64,000 nucleotides of DNA, from assembly GCA_945888325.1 (NCBI GenBank), contig CAMDAC010000014.1:1-64000 (forward strand), read 5' to 3'. A model generated the notes under the pieces. The model was not told the origin of the DNA and did no database searches. It saw only the letters and a list, made by a program, of their open reading frames with translations. The stretch's first letter is position 1; each line of letters opens with the position of its first letter. The translations under genes and the position numbers were made by a program. Origin of the DNA: Candidatus Sulfopaludibacter sp. SbA3. GTDB lineage: Bacteria; Pseudomonadota; Alphaproteobacteria; Caulobacterales; Hyphomonadaceae. Shown piece after piece: positions 36,908 to 46,062 of the stretch.

Positions 36908-38145
36908 GCGTCGGCCTCCCGCAGGGTGCGGTGCCAGAGGATGATGGCGGCGGCGGCGAGCGCGAGAGACGCCCAGAAGCCTTCGTTCCAGAGATTGTAG
37001 GAGAAGCTGAAGATCACGGTGGCAGCGCCCGCAAGCCCGGCGATCGCCAGGCGGATCTCGGGCGGCAGGTCACCCGGCCTTGGCAGATGGAAAGCCAGCG
37101 CGACGAGGCTGAGCGCCGCGAGGACGGCGCCGATCATGCCGGTCTCAGCCCAGATCTGCAGCGCCATGTTGTGCGGATGGCCGGGCACGATGGGATATGT
37201 GGTCCAGGAGTCCGGCAGCTGGGCGAGCCAGTCCGGGCGCGAGGCAAAGGGTTCCTTCCAGGTGCGCGTCGCGCCCATGCCATGCCCGGTGAACGGCGCC
37301 TCCGAGCTGCGCGCGATCACGGTTTCCCAGGACCAGAGACGCGAGCGGAACGAGGCCGGCAGGCTCTGCGACACCGGGTCCAGAGCGCGGATCAGTCCGG
37401 CATACAGCACGGGCGCCGCCGCGATGTATCCGGCGATTGCGCCGAACAGCCAGCGGAATCCCATGCGCGGCAGCAGCACAATGAGGCCCATCGCGACTGC
37501 CATTCCCAGGAGCGCGTAGAGCGCTGAATCGCCGCCGAGCAAGACAAAGGCCGCACCTGCGCCTGCGATCAGCAGGCCGGCCAGGACCATTCCGGCCACC
37601 TTCCATCTCAGCACCAGCAAGGGCAGCAGCAACGGCAAGCCGAGCGCCAGGGTATTGGCGCCGCGTCCGATATTCTGCGCGCCTTCGGACAGGCCCTTGG
37701 CATCTTCTCCGTATACGGCGGAAAGCACGAGTGCAGACAGGTAGGGTGACGCGATCACCAGGACGGCTTGCACGCCCAGCATCGTGGCCACGATGCCGGA
37801 CGCCCATGGCGCCGGCGCAGCCCGCAGGCTGGCCGCGATGGTGAGGGCCGATGTGAGCGCGAGGAGCACGGTCGAGAGGCTGCGCGCCTCGACCGAGAAG
37901 GTGCCGTCAATCAGGCTACCCGACACGAGCTGACGGCTGCCGGGCGACCAGAATTCGCTGACGGCCACCCAGGCAACGAACGCAAAACCGATATACGCAA
38001 AACTCGCCGGCGGCATCCGCGGCCGCGCAAAGACCAAGGCGGCAAGCCCAGTCAGGCCAATCAGTGGCGCAAAGCCCTGCCCGCCCAGCACCGCCATCAC
38101 GGGCCAGAGCACGAAGGCGGCAGCAAGAACAGGGCCGTAGTTCAT
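36904..38145 (-). CDS. O-antigen ligase/polymerase family membrane protein
   Basis: A 413-residue protein with about 10-12 hydrophobic segments and a large periplasmic loop with GHGMGATR and HPHNMALQIWAETGMIGAVLA. This is the Wzy_C/O-antigen ligase signature with the functional His. Such proteins polymerise or attach lipid-linked glycans on the periplasmic side. ATG 38145 is used; GTG 38154 in frame is an alternative. The pairing with a GT2 gene and the lone location suggest a small surface-glycan module, not a full O-antigen cluster. Confidence 0.83.
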   Translation of the reverse strand: MNYGPVLAAAFVLWPVMAVLGGQGFAPLIGLTGLAALVFARPRMPPASFAYIGFAFVAWVAVSEFWSPGSRQLVSGSLIDGTFSVEARSLSTVLLALTSALTIAASLRAAPAPWASGIVATMLGVQAVLVIASPYLSALVLSAVYGEDAKGLSEGAQNIGRGANTLALGLPLLLPLLVLRWKVAGMVLAGLLIAGAGAAFVLLGGDSALYALLGMAVAMGLIVLLPRMGFRWLFGAIAGYIAAAPVLYAGLIRALDPVSQSLPASFRSRLWSWETVIARSSEAPFTGHGMGATRTWKEPFASRPDWLAQLPDSWTTYPIVPGHPHNMALQIWAETGMIGAVLAALSLVALAFHLPRPGDLPPEIRLAIAGLAGAATVIFSFSYNLWNEGFWASLALAAAAIILWHRTLREADA

Positions 38146-38192
38146 AGCCCGCACTCTAGTCGCCGCCCCCGCGCCTTGTCACCGTATGCGTA

Positions 38193-40127
38193 TCAGCGGG
38201 CCCGCTTGAGGTCCGGCGGCAGCGCTTCCTCGGCAAGGCTGACCAACGCCTCATCCAGCGTGATGATCTGCTGGCCATTGGAACCGAGCCGGCGAAGGGC
38301 GAGCTTGCGCTCCTCTGCTTCACGCGCACCGACGACGGCGATCACCGGCACCTTTTGCAGGGAGTGCTCGCGGACCTTGTAGTTGATCGTCTCGTTGCGC
38401 GTGTCGACTTCGACCCGGAGACCGGCTTTGCGCAGCTCGGCCGCGGCTTCTTCGGCATAGTCTGCAGCTGAGTCGGAGATCGCTGCGACCACCACCTGCA
38501 CCGGCGAGAGCCACATCGGGAAGGCGCCGGCATAATTCTCGATCAGCACGCCGATGAAGCGCTCGAGCGATCCCAGGATCGCACGATGCAGCATCACGGG
38601 GCGATGCTTCTGCCCGTCCTCGGCGATGTATTCCGCGCCGAGCCGTTCGGGCAACACATAGTCCAGCTGGATCGTGCCACACGTCCAGGACCTTCCGATG
38701 GCATCCTTCAGCTGGAAGTCGAGCTTGGGCGCATAGAAGGCGCCATCGCCTTCCGCGATAACCGGTTCGACGCCCGCAGCACGTGCGGCGTTCAGCATCT
38801 GCGCCTCGGCCTTGTCCCAAAACTCTTCCGATCCTGCGCGCTGCTCGGGGCGCGTGCCGAGCGAGATGTGATCGCGCTCCAGCCCGAAATCCGAATGGAT
38901 GGACGAAGCGAGCTTGATGAAGTTCGCCGTCTCTTCCTCGATCTGGTCCTCGCGGCAGAAGATGTGCGCATCGTCCTGCGTGAAGGCGCGCACGCGCATC
39001 AGCCCGTGCAGTGCGCCCGACGGTTCATACCGGTGGCACGCGCCAAACTCGGCCATGCGCAGTGGCAGGTCGCGGTAGCTCTTCTGGCCAAACTTGAAAA
39101 TCTGCACGTGGCCCGGGCAGTTCATCGGCTTGAGCGAGAGCGTCTCTTCTTCCGCCGTTTCGCAGACGAACATGTTCTCGCGGTACTTGTCCCAGTGGCC
39201 GCTCTTTTCCCAGAACGTCCGTTCAAGGACTTGCGGCGTGCGCACTTCGACATAGCCCGCCTCCTGCAGGCGGCGGCGGACATAGGCCTCGATCACCTGC
39301 CAGAGCGTCAGCCCCTTCTGGTGCCAGAACACCATGCCCTTGCCCTCTTCCTGCATGTGGAAGAGGTCGAGTTGGCGTCCCAGCTTGCGGTGGTCGCGCT
39401 TCTCCGCCTCTTCGAGGCGGTGGAGATGTTCCTTCAGGTCCTTCTCGTTGGACCAGGCCGTGCCGTAGATCCGCTGCAGCATCTCGTTGTTGCTGTCGCC
39501 GCGCCAATAGGCGCCGGCCAGCTTCATCAACTTGAACGCCTTTGGCAGCTTGCCCGTGGAGGGCAAGTGCGGTCCGCGGCAGAGGTCGCTCCACTGGTCG
39601 CTGTGAGCGTAGAGGGTGATGGCCTCACCCGGCGGGATGATGTCGTCGATGATCTGCGCCTTGTAGGCCTCGCCGATCGCCTTGAAGTGGGCAATGGCGT
39701 CCTCCTTGCCCCAGACCTGCCGCTCGATCGGCAGGTCACGGTCGACGATCTCGCGCATCTTCGCTTCGATCTTTTCGAAGTCGTCCGTCGAGAACGGCTC
39801 CTTGCGGGCGAAGTCGTAGTAGAAGCCGTCATCGATGACGGGGCCGATCGTCACCTGTGTGCCGGGAAACAGTTCCTGCACAGCTTGGGCGAGGACGTGG
39901 GCGGCGTCGTGGCGGATCAGTTCGAGGCCGTCGGCGTCCTTGTCCGTGACGATGGCAACCGTCGCATCGCCGTCGAGCGGACGTTTCAGGTCGCGCAGTT
40001 CGCCGTTCACCCGCGCGGCCAGCGCCTTCTTTGCGAGGGATTTGGAGATGCTCTCGGCGACATCCAGGGGCGAGGCCCCATCGGCGAATTCGCGCTTCGA
40101 ACCATCGGGGAGCGTAACGTTGATCAT
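38193..40127 (-). CDS. thrS: Threonyl-tRNA synthetase
   Basis: Class II threonyl-tRNA synthetase of 644 residues. The TGS domain is residues 1-62 ([20 protein letters not shown]) and the editing domain about 63-225 ([18 protein letters not shown]). The catalytic core carries the zinc-site [10 protein letters not shown], motif 2 around [31 protein letters not shown] (quoted in part) and motif 3 [11 protein letters not shown]. The anticodon-binding domain ends the chain. ATG 40127 matches the family start. A CtrA-box-like site lies about 80 bp upstream. Confidence 0.97.
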   Translation of the reverse strand: MINVTLPDGSKREFADGASPLDVAESISKSLAKKALAARVNGELRDLKRPLDGDATVAIVTDKDADGLELIRHDAAHVLAQAVQELFPGTQVTIGPVIDDGFYYDFARKEPFSTDDFEKIEAKMREIVDRDLPIERQVWGKEDAIAHFKAIGEAYKAQIIDDIIPPGEAITLYAHSDQWSDLCRGPHLPSTGKLPKAFKLMKLAGAYWRGDSNNEMLQRIYGTAWSNEKDLKEHLHRLEEAEKRDHRKLGRQLDLFHMQEEGKGMVFWHQKGLTLWQVIEAYVRRRLQEAGYVEVRTPQVLERTFWEKSGHWDKYRENMFVCETAEEETLSLKPMNCPGHVQIFKFGQKSYRDLPLRMAEFGACHRYEPSGALHGLMRVRAFTQDDAHIFCREDQIEEETANFIKLASSIHSDFGLERDHISLGTRPEQRAGSEEFWDKAEAQMLNAARAAGVEPVIAEGDGAFYAPKLDFQLKDAIGRSWTCGTIQLDYVLPERLGAEYIAEDGQKHRPVMLHRAILGSLERFIGVLIENYAGAFPMWLSPVQVVVAAISDSAADYAEEAAAELRKAGLRVEVDTRNETINYKVREHSLQKVPVIAVVGAREAEERKLALRRLGSNGQQIITLDEALVSLAEEALPPDLKRAR

Positions 40128-40205
40128 GGGTCTTCGTTTCTGTGACTGGCCGCACGCGGCGGCAGAATTCGGGTGATCCGGCAAAGGGTTCTGGCGCGGC
40201 CGTGC

Positions 40206-40220
40206 TTAACGCGGCTTTAC
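40206..40220. promoter_or_regulatory. CtrA-box-like site upstream of thrS
   Basis: TTAA-N7-TTAC, seven of eight positions of the CtrA consensus TTAA-N7-TTAA. It lies 79 bp upstream of thrS in the 262-bp gap between thrS and yidD, which otherwise shows no gene. Confidence 0.3.
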
Positions 40221-40389
40221 CGGGATTCCCACCCTGTTTTCAGAGCAGTTGCCGGGGCGTGTCAGGAATTTTGCGGGTGCATGAAGGGGCGCGCACACAG
40301 GGGTACGGGCCAAGGGCGCTTCAGGCACCCTGGCGAGTTCGCGTGGTCAGTCCGGTGAGGAAGCGGTTCGCGTTCATGAGCTGCATATG

Positions 40390-40722
40390 TCACGCCTCGG
40401 GGCCGGTTTCAACCAGCCCCCTCGAACCGTCTCTGGGGCCGGACGCCCAGTCCCCGTAGCGCCAGGGCTGCCAGAACGGAACGGAGGGTTTCGTTTCCGG
40501 CGCGGGGTCGTAGCCATGGCTGCCCCCCGGACGGCACCGGACAAACCGGGCGAGCGCCATCCAGCCACCGGGCCACCAGCCGTGGCGGGCCACGCATTCG
40601 GCGCCGAATTCGCTGCAGGTCGGCGTGTGCTGGCAGCGCGCGCCGGCGAGCTGCAACAGCTGGCTGGGCCCGTGCTTGTAGACGGCGAGAAGGACGCAGG
40701 CGGTGCGGCGCCGCAATCCCAT
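40390..40722 (-). CDS. yidD: Membrane protein insertion efficiency factor YidD
   Basis: YidD family protein of 110 residues, which assists YidC-dependent membrane insertion at the inner face of the membrane. It shows LLAVYKHGPSQLLQL, the Cys-containing CQHTPTCSEFGAECV (equivalent to CRFxPTCSxYxxEA) and GGWMALARFVRCRP with HGYDPAP. The C-terminal 35 residues after GYDPAP are an extension of low conservation. The start codon lies 1 nt from the upstream Fe-S scaffold stop, so the two are coupled. The usual rpmH-rnpA neighbours are absent. Confidence 0.92.
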   Translation of the reverse strand: MGLRRRTACVLLAVYKHGPSQLLQLAGARCQHTPTCSEFGAECVARHGWWPGGWMALARFVRCRPGGSHGYDPAPETKPSVPFWQPWRYGDWASGPRDGSRGLVETGPEA

Positions 40723-40723
40723 G

Positions 40724-41167
40724 TCAGGCCGCTGCCCGGGCCGCCAGGGCGGCGTCGATCGCCGCCACGGCTGCCTCGAAGGCGAGCAGCGTGGAGACGT
40801 GGCGCGGCGGATAATCCGCGACTGGCTCCAGATGGCGCAGCTCCCAGAACCGGCCTTCCGGCGGCGGGGCGCCGTCCTTCAGCATCGCCCGCAACGCGTC
40901 GCGCGCCGCGCGGATTTCCGAAACGGTGGCACCGACGGCATGCTCAGCGAGGATCGAGGTCGCCGCCTGCCCGAGCGCGCAGGCCTTGGGGTCCACCGCA
41001 ATCCCGGTCACGCGCTCGCCAGCAGCGTCCAGCTTGATGTCCACGTTCACTGTGGAGCCGCAGACGCGCGACACTTTCAGGACTGAGCCTTCGGCATCCG
41101 GCAGGCGTCCGACATGCGGAATGCCGCCCGCCAGTTCAAGGATACGGTTGTGGTAGAGCTCGCTCAT
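40724..41167 (-). CDS. Iron-sulfur cluster assembly scaffold (IscU/NifU-N-like)
   Basis: A 147-residue NifU N-terminal/IscU-like scaffold: MSELYHNRILELAGGIPHVGRL, then SRVCGSTVNVDIKLD with the first cluster Cys, and KACALGQAATSILAEHAVGAT with the second. The third ligand region near FWELRHLEPVADYPPRH is altered, with no clear Cys, so the cluster site differs from classical IscU. It probably delivers or stores Fe-S clusters. The C-terminus is a long Ala-rich helix. Coupled to yidD. Confidence 0.85.
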   Translation of the reverse strand: MSELYHNRILELAGGIPHVGRLPDAEGSVLKVSRVCGSTVNVDIKLDAAGERVTGIAVDPKACALGQAATSILAEHAVGATVSEIRAARDALRAMLKDGAPPPEGRFWELRHLEPVADYPPRHVSTLLAFEAAVAAIDAALAARAAA

Positions 41168-41210
41168 GGCCGCCTAGATGGCCCGCGCGGCGCCGCCCGG
41201 CAAGGGCGCC

Positions 41211-41250
41211 CAAAAAGGAGCCGCCGGGTGCCAATGGCAGCAGGCGGCTC
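41211..41250 (-). terminator. Terminator closing the cysS-sixA-exoD unit
   Basis: Eight-bp outer stem GAGCCGCC / GGCGGCTC and 4-bp inner stem TGCC / GGCA. On the minus strand it is followed by CTTTTTG. It lies about 100 bp downstream of the exoD stop. Confidence 0.85.
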
Positions 41251-41348
41251 AGAAGGAGTGGGGTGTAGAAATGACCCGAAAGCCATGGCGTGGGGATGCC
41301 CGGCAGTTGCCGCAGCGTCAATTTACGATTTCGCCACGTTGCAGCGCG

Positions 41349-41969
41349 TCAAAACGGCCAGAGCTGTGCCACTTTCGGCAACATCTTGAGCATCAGGACG
41401 ACGGAGCCCGAAAAGGTTGCGACCGCCAGCAGGACCACCACGCCGTCGCGCGCGGTGAGCGCCAGTCCGAGCAAGAGGACGGCCAGGCTCGGCAGCAAGG
41501 GGCCAAGCGGGAACAGGCCCAGCGGATAGGTGATCAGCGCCGCCGCGACACAGACCAGCCCGACCAGCTGCACGAACGGCGCCGCCGTCAGAAAGGTCAG
41601 GCGGGGCTTCACCAGCGCGTCCAGCATGTGGGCGTACTCCTCTCCGGTCCGCGCACTCTTCACCAGAAGGTCGCGCTTGAAACGCACATCGAGAAGGTTC
41701 TTCGGCAGCCAAGGCGTCTTGAGCCCCACAGCAATTTGCAGCGCGAAAATCAGCGTCAGCGTCGCCACGAACCAGTTGGCGCCCGGAATGATCGTCAGGG
41801 GACTGACGGCCACGAAGCCCAGCAGCAGCAGGACGGGGCCGTAGGCGCGCCGTCCGACCGCTGTAAGGATCTCCCGGACCGATACGGTTTCGCCCTCGGT
41901 ATTCGCAACGAGCGAACGCATCAGCGTCCTGAGATTGGTCACCGGCGCTGCCGACCCTGCACGGTTCAT
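41349..41969 (-). CDS. exoD: ExoD-family exopolysaccharide synthesis membrane protein
   Basis: A 206-residue ExoD family protein. A cytoplasmic N-terminus with VSVREILTAVGRRAYGPVLLLLGF leads to membrane segments (SPLTIIPGANW, TLIFALQIAVGL, FVQLVGLVCVAAALITYPLG, a final GVVVLLAVATFSGSVVLML). ExoD affects exopolysaccharide production and alkali tolerance in Sinorhizobium; the mechanism is unknown. Its start overlaps the sixA-like stop by 4 nt, third gene of the cysS unit. Confidence 0.88.
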   Translation of the reverse strand: MNRAGSAAPVTNLRTLMRSLVANTEGETVSVREILTAVGRRAYGPVLLLLGFVAVSPLTIIPGANWFVATLTLIFALQIAVGLKTPWLPKNLLDVRFKRDLLVKSARTGEEYAHMLDALVKPRLTFLTAAPFVQLVGLVCVAAALITYPLGLFPLGPLLPSLAVLLLGLALTARDGVVVLLAVATFSGSVVLMLKMLPKVAQLWPF

Positions 41970-42532
41970 TCGCGGCCCGCCGGCGAGGCTGCGCCATACC
42001 GTTCGGTCCGTGATCGGACGACACCGTTCTCATCAATGGCAATCACATAAAGCCGGTCGAATTCGGTTGCCTCCACGATGGCCGGGCCGGGATCGGCGCC
42101 CAGCAGGGCCGCGAGCGCGTCCGTCGTATTGGAATGGCCGACCACCAGTTTCACGCCTGGTGCATCCTTCAGCCAGCTGGCAAATGCCGGCAGCGTGGAG
42201 GCATCATAGGGCTGCACCTGCAGACCGCGCTGCACCGCCAACGGCGCGGCCGTCTGCTGCGTGCGCCGGGTCTGCGTCGACCAGACTTCGGTGACGCCCT
42301 CATCCTTTAACAGTTCGGCCAGGGCCTTTGCTCGGACAGCGCCGGCTGTGGTGAGCGCCGGGTCGCTGCCCGCTTCCTTTTCGCCATGGCGCACCAGGAA
42401 GAGGCGAACCACCGCCGCAGGTTCAACCGAGGTGTCTTCTGCTGGGGCCGGCGCAGGCGCGGAGGCGCAGGCCGTTATCAGACACATGGCCAGAAGGCCC
42501 AGAAAACCTCTCCGGATCAGATGCGCCGCCAT
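41966..42532 (-). CDS. Histidine-phosphatase (SixA/phosphoglycerate-mutase-like) lipoprotein
   Basis: A 188-residue predicted lipoprotein. The signal peptide has lipobox ITAC (Cys22), then an Ala/Pro linker. A histidine phosphatase domain follows with FLVRHGEKE (catalytic His in RHG), VWSTQTRRTQQTAAPL and LVVGHSNTTDAL with the second His. Export makes it unlike cytoplasmic SixA; it may dephosphorylate periplasmic small molecules. Overlaps cysS by 16 bp and exoD by 4 bp. Confidence 0.87.
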   Translation of the reverse strand: MAAHLIRRGFLGLLAMCLITACASAPAPAPAEDTSVEPAAVVRLFLVRHGEKEAGSDPALTTAGAVRAKALAELLKDEGVTEVWSTQTRRTQQTAAPLAVQRGLQVQPYDASTLPAFASWLKDAPGVKLVVGHSNTTDALAALLGADPGPAIVEATEFDRLYVIAIDENGVVRSRTERYGAASPAGRE

Positions 42533-43902
42533 GTGCTGCCTCCTGCGCCGTCCATGATTTCCACGCCCTCTTCGGCCAGCGCCTTGCGAATACGGTCTGC
42601 CTCGGCCCAGTCTTTCGACGCCCGCGCGGCGACCCGCGCCGCGACGAGGCCGTCTATCCGCGCCGCGTCATCCGCGTTGCCGCCCTGCTCCCATTGTTTC
42701 GGGGATACTGTCAGCAGGCCGAGCAGCTCACCGGCGGCCAGCAGGTCTGCGCGCGTCGCCGCCATCATCGCGGTATCGCCCTGGTCGGCCGCCGTGTTGG
42801 CCGCCGACGCTATGCCCGACAATTCCGCCAGCGCTTCCGGCGTGTTGAGATCGTCCTCGAGGGCTTCGCGCACACCGCGATAAGCCGCTTTGCCGCCCTC
42901 TGCGGCCCAGACCCGGCGCAGCGCGCCATAGATCCGGTCCAGCGTTGCCTTCGCCTGCTTCAGCAAGTCCGGCGTCCAGTCGAGCGGCGCGCGGTAGTGT
43001 CCGCTGAGCATCGCGAAACGGATCACTTCGCCCGGCCAGTCTTTCAGCAGGTCATGCACCAGCACGACATTGCCGATCGACTTCGACATCTTCTCCCCGC
43101 CCATGTCGAGGAAGCCGTTGTGCAGCCAGTAGCGGGCCATCAGCTCGCCATGCGCGCATTCGGATTGCGCGATCTCGTTCTCGTGGTGCGGAAAGGTCAG
43201 GTCGACGCCGCCGCCGTGAATGTCGATGGTGCGGCCCAGGTGCTTGGCGGCCATGGCCGAGCATTCGATATGCCAGCCGGGCCGGCCCCTGCCCCAGGGC
43301 GAGTCCCAGATCGCATCTTCCGGCTCACCCGGCTTTGCGAATTTCCAGAGCGCGAAATCGGACGGCGCGCGCTTGTCCGCGCTCGGCTCAACCCGGGCGC
43401 CCTCTTCATTGTCTTCCGGTTTGCGGCCGGACAGCTTGCCATAGTCCGGCATGGCGGCCACCGAGAACCAGACGCCTTCCTTGCCGACATAGGCGTAGTC
43501 CTTGCGCACGAGGCTGGCGATGATCTCGATCATTTCCGGCACATGCTGCGTCGCCCAGGGCTCCACGCTCGGCGGAAGGACGTTCAGCGCCAGCATGTCG
43601 GCGTTGTAGATGTCGGCAAACTTCTTCGCGATGTCCGCAATCGGCTGGCCGGAGTCCACCGCCGCCTTGATCAGCTTGTCTTCGATGTCGGTGATGTTGC
43701 GCGCGAAGACGACGGCGCCTTCGCCATAGGTTTTCATCAGCAGCCGGCGCAGCACGTCAAACACGATCGGCGGGCGCGCGTTGCCTATGTGCGCAAAGTT
43801 GTAGGGCGTCGGACCGCAGACATACACGGTGATCCGCTTGGAATCCTGCGGCTGGAATCCGCGCTTTTCGCGCGTCATGGTGTCGTGGAGTTTCAGGGTC
43901 AT
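42517..43902 (-). CDS. cysS: Cysteinyl-tRNA synthetase
   Basis: Class I cysteinyl-tRNA synthetase, 461 residues. The start LKLHDTMTREKRGFQP leads to the zinc Cys in YVCGPTPYNFAHIGNARP (the HIGH-type motif), FHIEC-like GWHIECSAM, the PHHENEIAQSE zinc block, and KMSKSIGN (KMSKS). The C-terminal helical anticodon region is shorter than in E. coli but normal for alphaproteobacteria. It is the first gene of cysS-sixA-exoD. In the 333 bp upstream (43903-44235) I see no gene, only the divergent promoters. Confidence 0.96.
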   Translation of the reverse strand: MTLKLHDTMTREKRGFQPQDSKRITVYVCGPTPYNFAHIGNARPPIVFDVLRRLLMKTYGEGAVVFARNITDIEDKLIKAAVDSGQPIADIAKKFADIYNADMLALNVLPPSVEPWATQHVPEMIEIIASLVRKDYAYVGKEGVWFSVAAMPDYGKLSGRKPEDNEEGARVEPSADKRAPSDFALWKFAKPGEPEDAIWDSPWGRGRPGWHIECSAMAAKHLGRTIDIHGGGVDLTFPHHENEIAQSECAHGELMARYWLHNGFLDMGGEKMSKSIGNVVLVHDLLKDWPGEVIRFAMLSGHYRAPLDWTPDLLKQAKATLDRIYGALRRVWAAEGGKAAYRGVREALEDDLNTPEALAELSGIASAANTAADQGDTAMMAATRADLLAAGELLGLLTVSPKQWEQGGNADDAARIDGLVAARVAARASKDWAEADRIRKALAEEGVEIMDGAGGSTWRRI

Positions 43903-44235
43903 CCCGGTCTCGTGTCAGTCTGTCGGTTCGTGGGCATTGTCAGGGCGCAGTTCAGGCCAGCCCTAATGGCGCTTTGCCGGGTCAGCGACAACAGGTCCAG
44001 CAGCACGAAACGGTAAACGCGGGCAAGTTCATGGCCGGTCCTTAACACTTGACGCAGGGAAAGCCAATAAACTGCTGATCCAGTAGCCCCCTTACGCGTA
44101 GAAAGCTCTGGAAACGAGCGGGCCCCCGTCTTATGTTCCGACAATCGCCCTGAGGGTATCAACTCCGGGCGGGCGTTAAGTCCGTGCAGCGATGCCCCGG
44201 CTCGACCCCCGTCCCTCAGTGAAGGACTAGCATAC

Positions 44236-44862
44236 ATGGCTATGGACGCCGTCACTCCCAAGACTGACCTGCCGCGCGCGGATTCCGTACGCAGACCGAC
44301 CCAGCAAGAGGCTGAAGAGGCCGTGCGCACGCTGATCGCCTGGGCCGGCGACGATCCGGCCCGTGAAGGCCTGCTCGATACGCCAAAGCGCGTCGTCAAT
44401 GCCTACAAGGAATGGTTCGAGGGTTACGGCGAAGACCCCGTGAAATACCTCAGCCGGACCTTCGAGGACGTGCAGGGCTATGACGACATCGTCGTGCTGC
44501 GCAACATCGAAGTCGAAAGCCATTGCGAACACCACATGGCGCCGTTCCTCGGCAAGGCCTTTGTGGCCTACAAGCCTTCGCTGGCCGTGGTGGGTATCTC
44601 GAAACTCGCCCGCGTCGTTGAAATCTTCGCCAAGCGTCTGCAGACTCAGGAAACGATGACGGCGCAGATCTGCGACGCCATCACCGAAAGCCTCGCACCG
44701 ATGGGTACGGCCGTGTTCATTGAAGCCGAGCATCAGTGCATGTCGACGCGCGGCGTGCACCACAAGCACGTGACGACGATCACGACGCAGTTCACCGGCG
44801 TGTTCAAATCCGACGCGGACCTGCGCAACCGCTTCCTGCGCATGTGCGGCGAGAACACCTGA
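44236..44862 (+). CDS. folE: GTP cyclohydrolase I
   Basis: GTP cyclohydrolase I of 208 residues, first enzyme of folate (tetrahydrofolate) synthesis, making dihydroneopterin triphosphate. Zinc and active-site blocks are [38 protein letters not shown] and [20 protein letters not shown] precedes the ATG; a second in-frame ATG is two codons on. It is monocistronic with a strong terminator 24 bp after the stop. Confidence 0.96.
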   Translation: MAMDAVTPKTDLPRADSVRRPTQQEAEEAVRTLIAWAGDDPAREGLLDTPKRVVNAYKEWFEGYGEDPVKYLSRTFEDVQGYDDIVVLRNIEVESHCEHHMAPFLGKAFVAYKPSLAVVGISKLARVVEIFAKRLQTQETMTAQICDAITESLAPMGTAVFIEAEHQCMSTRGVHHKHVTTITTQFTGVFKSDADLRNRFLRMCGENT

Positions 44863-44886
44863 CACCCAAGTCAATTCACAGCTTGC

Positions 44887-44921
44887 AACGCCCCTCACGG
44901 AAACGTGGGGGGCGTTTCTCT
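44887..44921 (+). terminator. Rho-independent terminator after folE
   Basis: Thirteen-bp stem (one G-T pair) AACGCCCCTCACG / CGTGGGGGGCGTT capped by a GAAA tetraloop and followed by TCTCT after three T. Confidence 0.92.
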
Positions 44922-45016
44922 GTCGAAGGCAGTTGAACCAGCGCGCGGCGGCGTTATCAATTCTCCGGCGTAGAGTTCACCTTAAAACCAGAACCGCCCC
45001 CGGGAGACGAAACACC

Positions 45017-45337
45017 ATGAAGAAAACCCTCATCCTCGCCGCCTTCGCTCTGGCCGCCCTGCCCGCCATGGCCGCCACCACCACCGTCGAGTTCGCACCT
45101 GCCGAAGGCGACAAGCTGGTCGCTGTTTTCAGCGATGACGGCACGGTCAGCTTCAACGGCGGCGAGCCGGTTGCCTACACGTCCGACGAAGCCGGCAAGA
45201 CCATCTGCTCCAGCGTCAACGGCACCGACAACTGCGCCACCTTCGAAACCTGGGGCACCACGGTCGGCCACGTGACGCCCTACACCACCTCGCAAGGCTC
45301 TTCGGGTGTCGCCACGGTCACGGCCGCTACCGAGTAA
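45017..45337 (+). CDS. Secreted hypothetical protein
   Basis: A 106-residue exported protein: clear signal peptide MKKTLILAAFALAALPAMA with cleavage AMA-AT, then a small beta-rich body with two cysteines (TICSSV and DNCATFE) that could pair. ATG 45017 has GGGAGACG upstream. No family recognised. Its terminator (45363-45395) lies inside the 3' coding end of the convergent sulfotransferase-like gene. Confidence 0.72.
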   Translation: MKKTLILAAFALAALPAMAATTTVEFAPAEGDKLVAVFSDDGTVSFNGGEPVAYTSDEAGKTICSSVNGTDNCATFETWGTTVGHVTPYTTSQGSSGVATVTAATE

Positions 45338-45345
45338 GCTTCGCC

Positions 45346-46062
45346 TCAGACATGCGATTCCAGGAGGCGCTCGTAGATGTCGAGCGCCTCCTTTTCATGT
45401 TCGGCGGCGCGCCCTGAAAGCACCGGCAAGGGTCCCGCCGGCGCCCCAAAGCCCGTCGACGCCCAGACAGCGTCATACCAATGCGGCGCCCAGACCCCGT
45501 CTTCTGCGCGCGGGCCCGCTGGCCAGTTCAGCATGGCCGGATCGAACCCGATATCGAGCGCCGCGCAGAGGCGGGACAGTACGCCCTCCGGGTCTTCCAG
45601 CACGCGGTCGGCATCGATCACCGGCACGGGCCCGAGACGCCGCGACAGGTCCATCTGCTGCGGGATACCCAGCGCCTCAAGGCTGAGCGTCTCCATCTTC
45701 CGCTGGTAGGAGGCGATGACACGCGCCGGATGGCGGACCAGCAGCACGTGACGCTCAATCCGGTCCAGCCAGTCCATGGGAATCCCGTCCACCATGTGGT
45801 GGATCATGTGTTTCTGGTAGAAGACACGCTTGCCGCCGGGCACCGGGCCGGTCATCGCCGCAACGACCTTGCCGGGATCGACTTCATGCGCGTCCAGGAT
45901 TTCCTCCGTCATCGGATGGTCCAGCCCTGTGATCTTGAGGAAGGCCGCATAGAACGGCTCGTCGACGACTGCGGTGTCGGCGCGCGGGCCAAAGCTGCGC
46001 ATCATCGTGGTCGACAGGTTACGCGGACCCGACCACATGGCGATCCGGACGGACGCGCTCAT
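45346..46062 (-). CDS. Sulfotransferase-like protein
   Basis: A 238-residue P-loop sulfotransferase-like protein. The PAPS-type phosphate loop is IAMWSGPRNLSTTMMRSF at the start. A second motif, HVLLVRHPARVIASYQRKM, matches the 3'-phosphate-binding R...S region, and the C-terminal helix is EHEKEALDIYERLLES. Members are often next to or fused with class IV aminotransferases, as here, where the start overlaps the aminotransferase stop by 4 nt. The substrate is unknown. A plus-strand terminator hairpin for the neighbouring gene is embedded in its last codons. Confidence 0.78.
   Translation of the reverse strand: MSASVRIAMWSGPRNLSTTMMRSFGPRADTAVVDEPFYAAFLKITGLDHPMTEEILDAHEVDPGKVVAAMTGPVPGGKRVFYQKHMIHHMVDGIPMDWLDRIERHVLLVRHPARVIASYQRKMETLSLEALGIPQQMDLSRRLGPVPVIDADRVLEDPEGVLSRLCAALDIGFDPAMLNWPAGPRAEDGVWAPHWYDAVWASTGFGAPAGPLPVLSGRAAEHEKEALDIYERLLESHV
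45363..45395 (+). terminator. Terminator embedded in opposite-strand coding sequence
   Basis: Perfect 11-bp stem GGAGGCGCTCG / CGAGCGCCTCC, 7-nt loop, then TTTT, 26 nt after the stop of the secreted protein gene. On the other strand these bases encode the C-terminal helix of the sulfotransferase-like protein. Confidence 0.75.

Noticed and set aside
38586-40145. 519-codon plus-strand frame
   Set aside because: Antisense of thrS; all thrS motifs are intact on the minus strand.
44049-44073. TTGACG...TAAACT as folE promoter
   Set aside because: Spacing of 13 bp is too short for a normal sigma-70-type promoter.
43899-44399. 166-codon minus-strand frame between cysS and folE
   Set aside because: Runs antisense through the folE start; Ser/Arg-rich composition and no domain.
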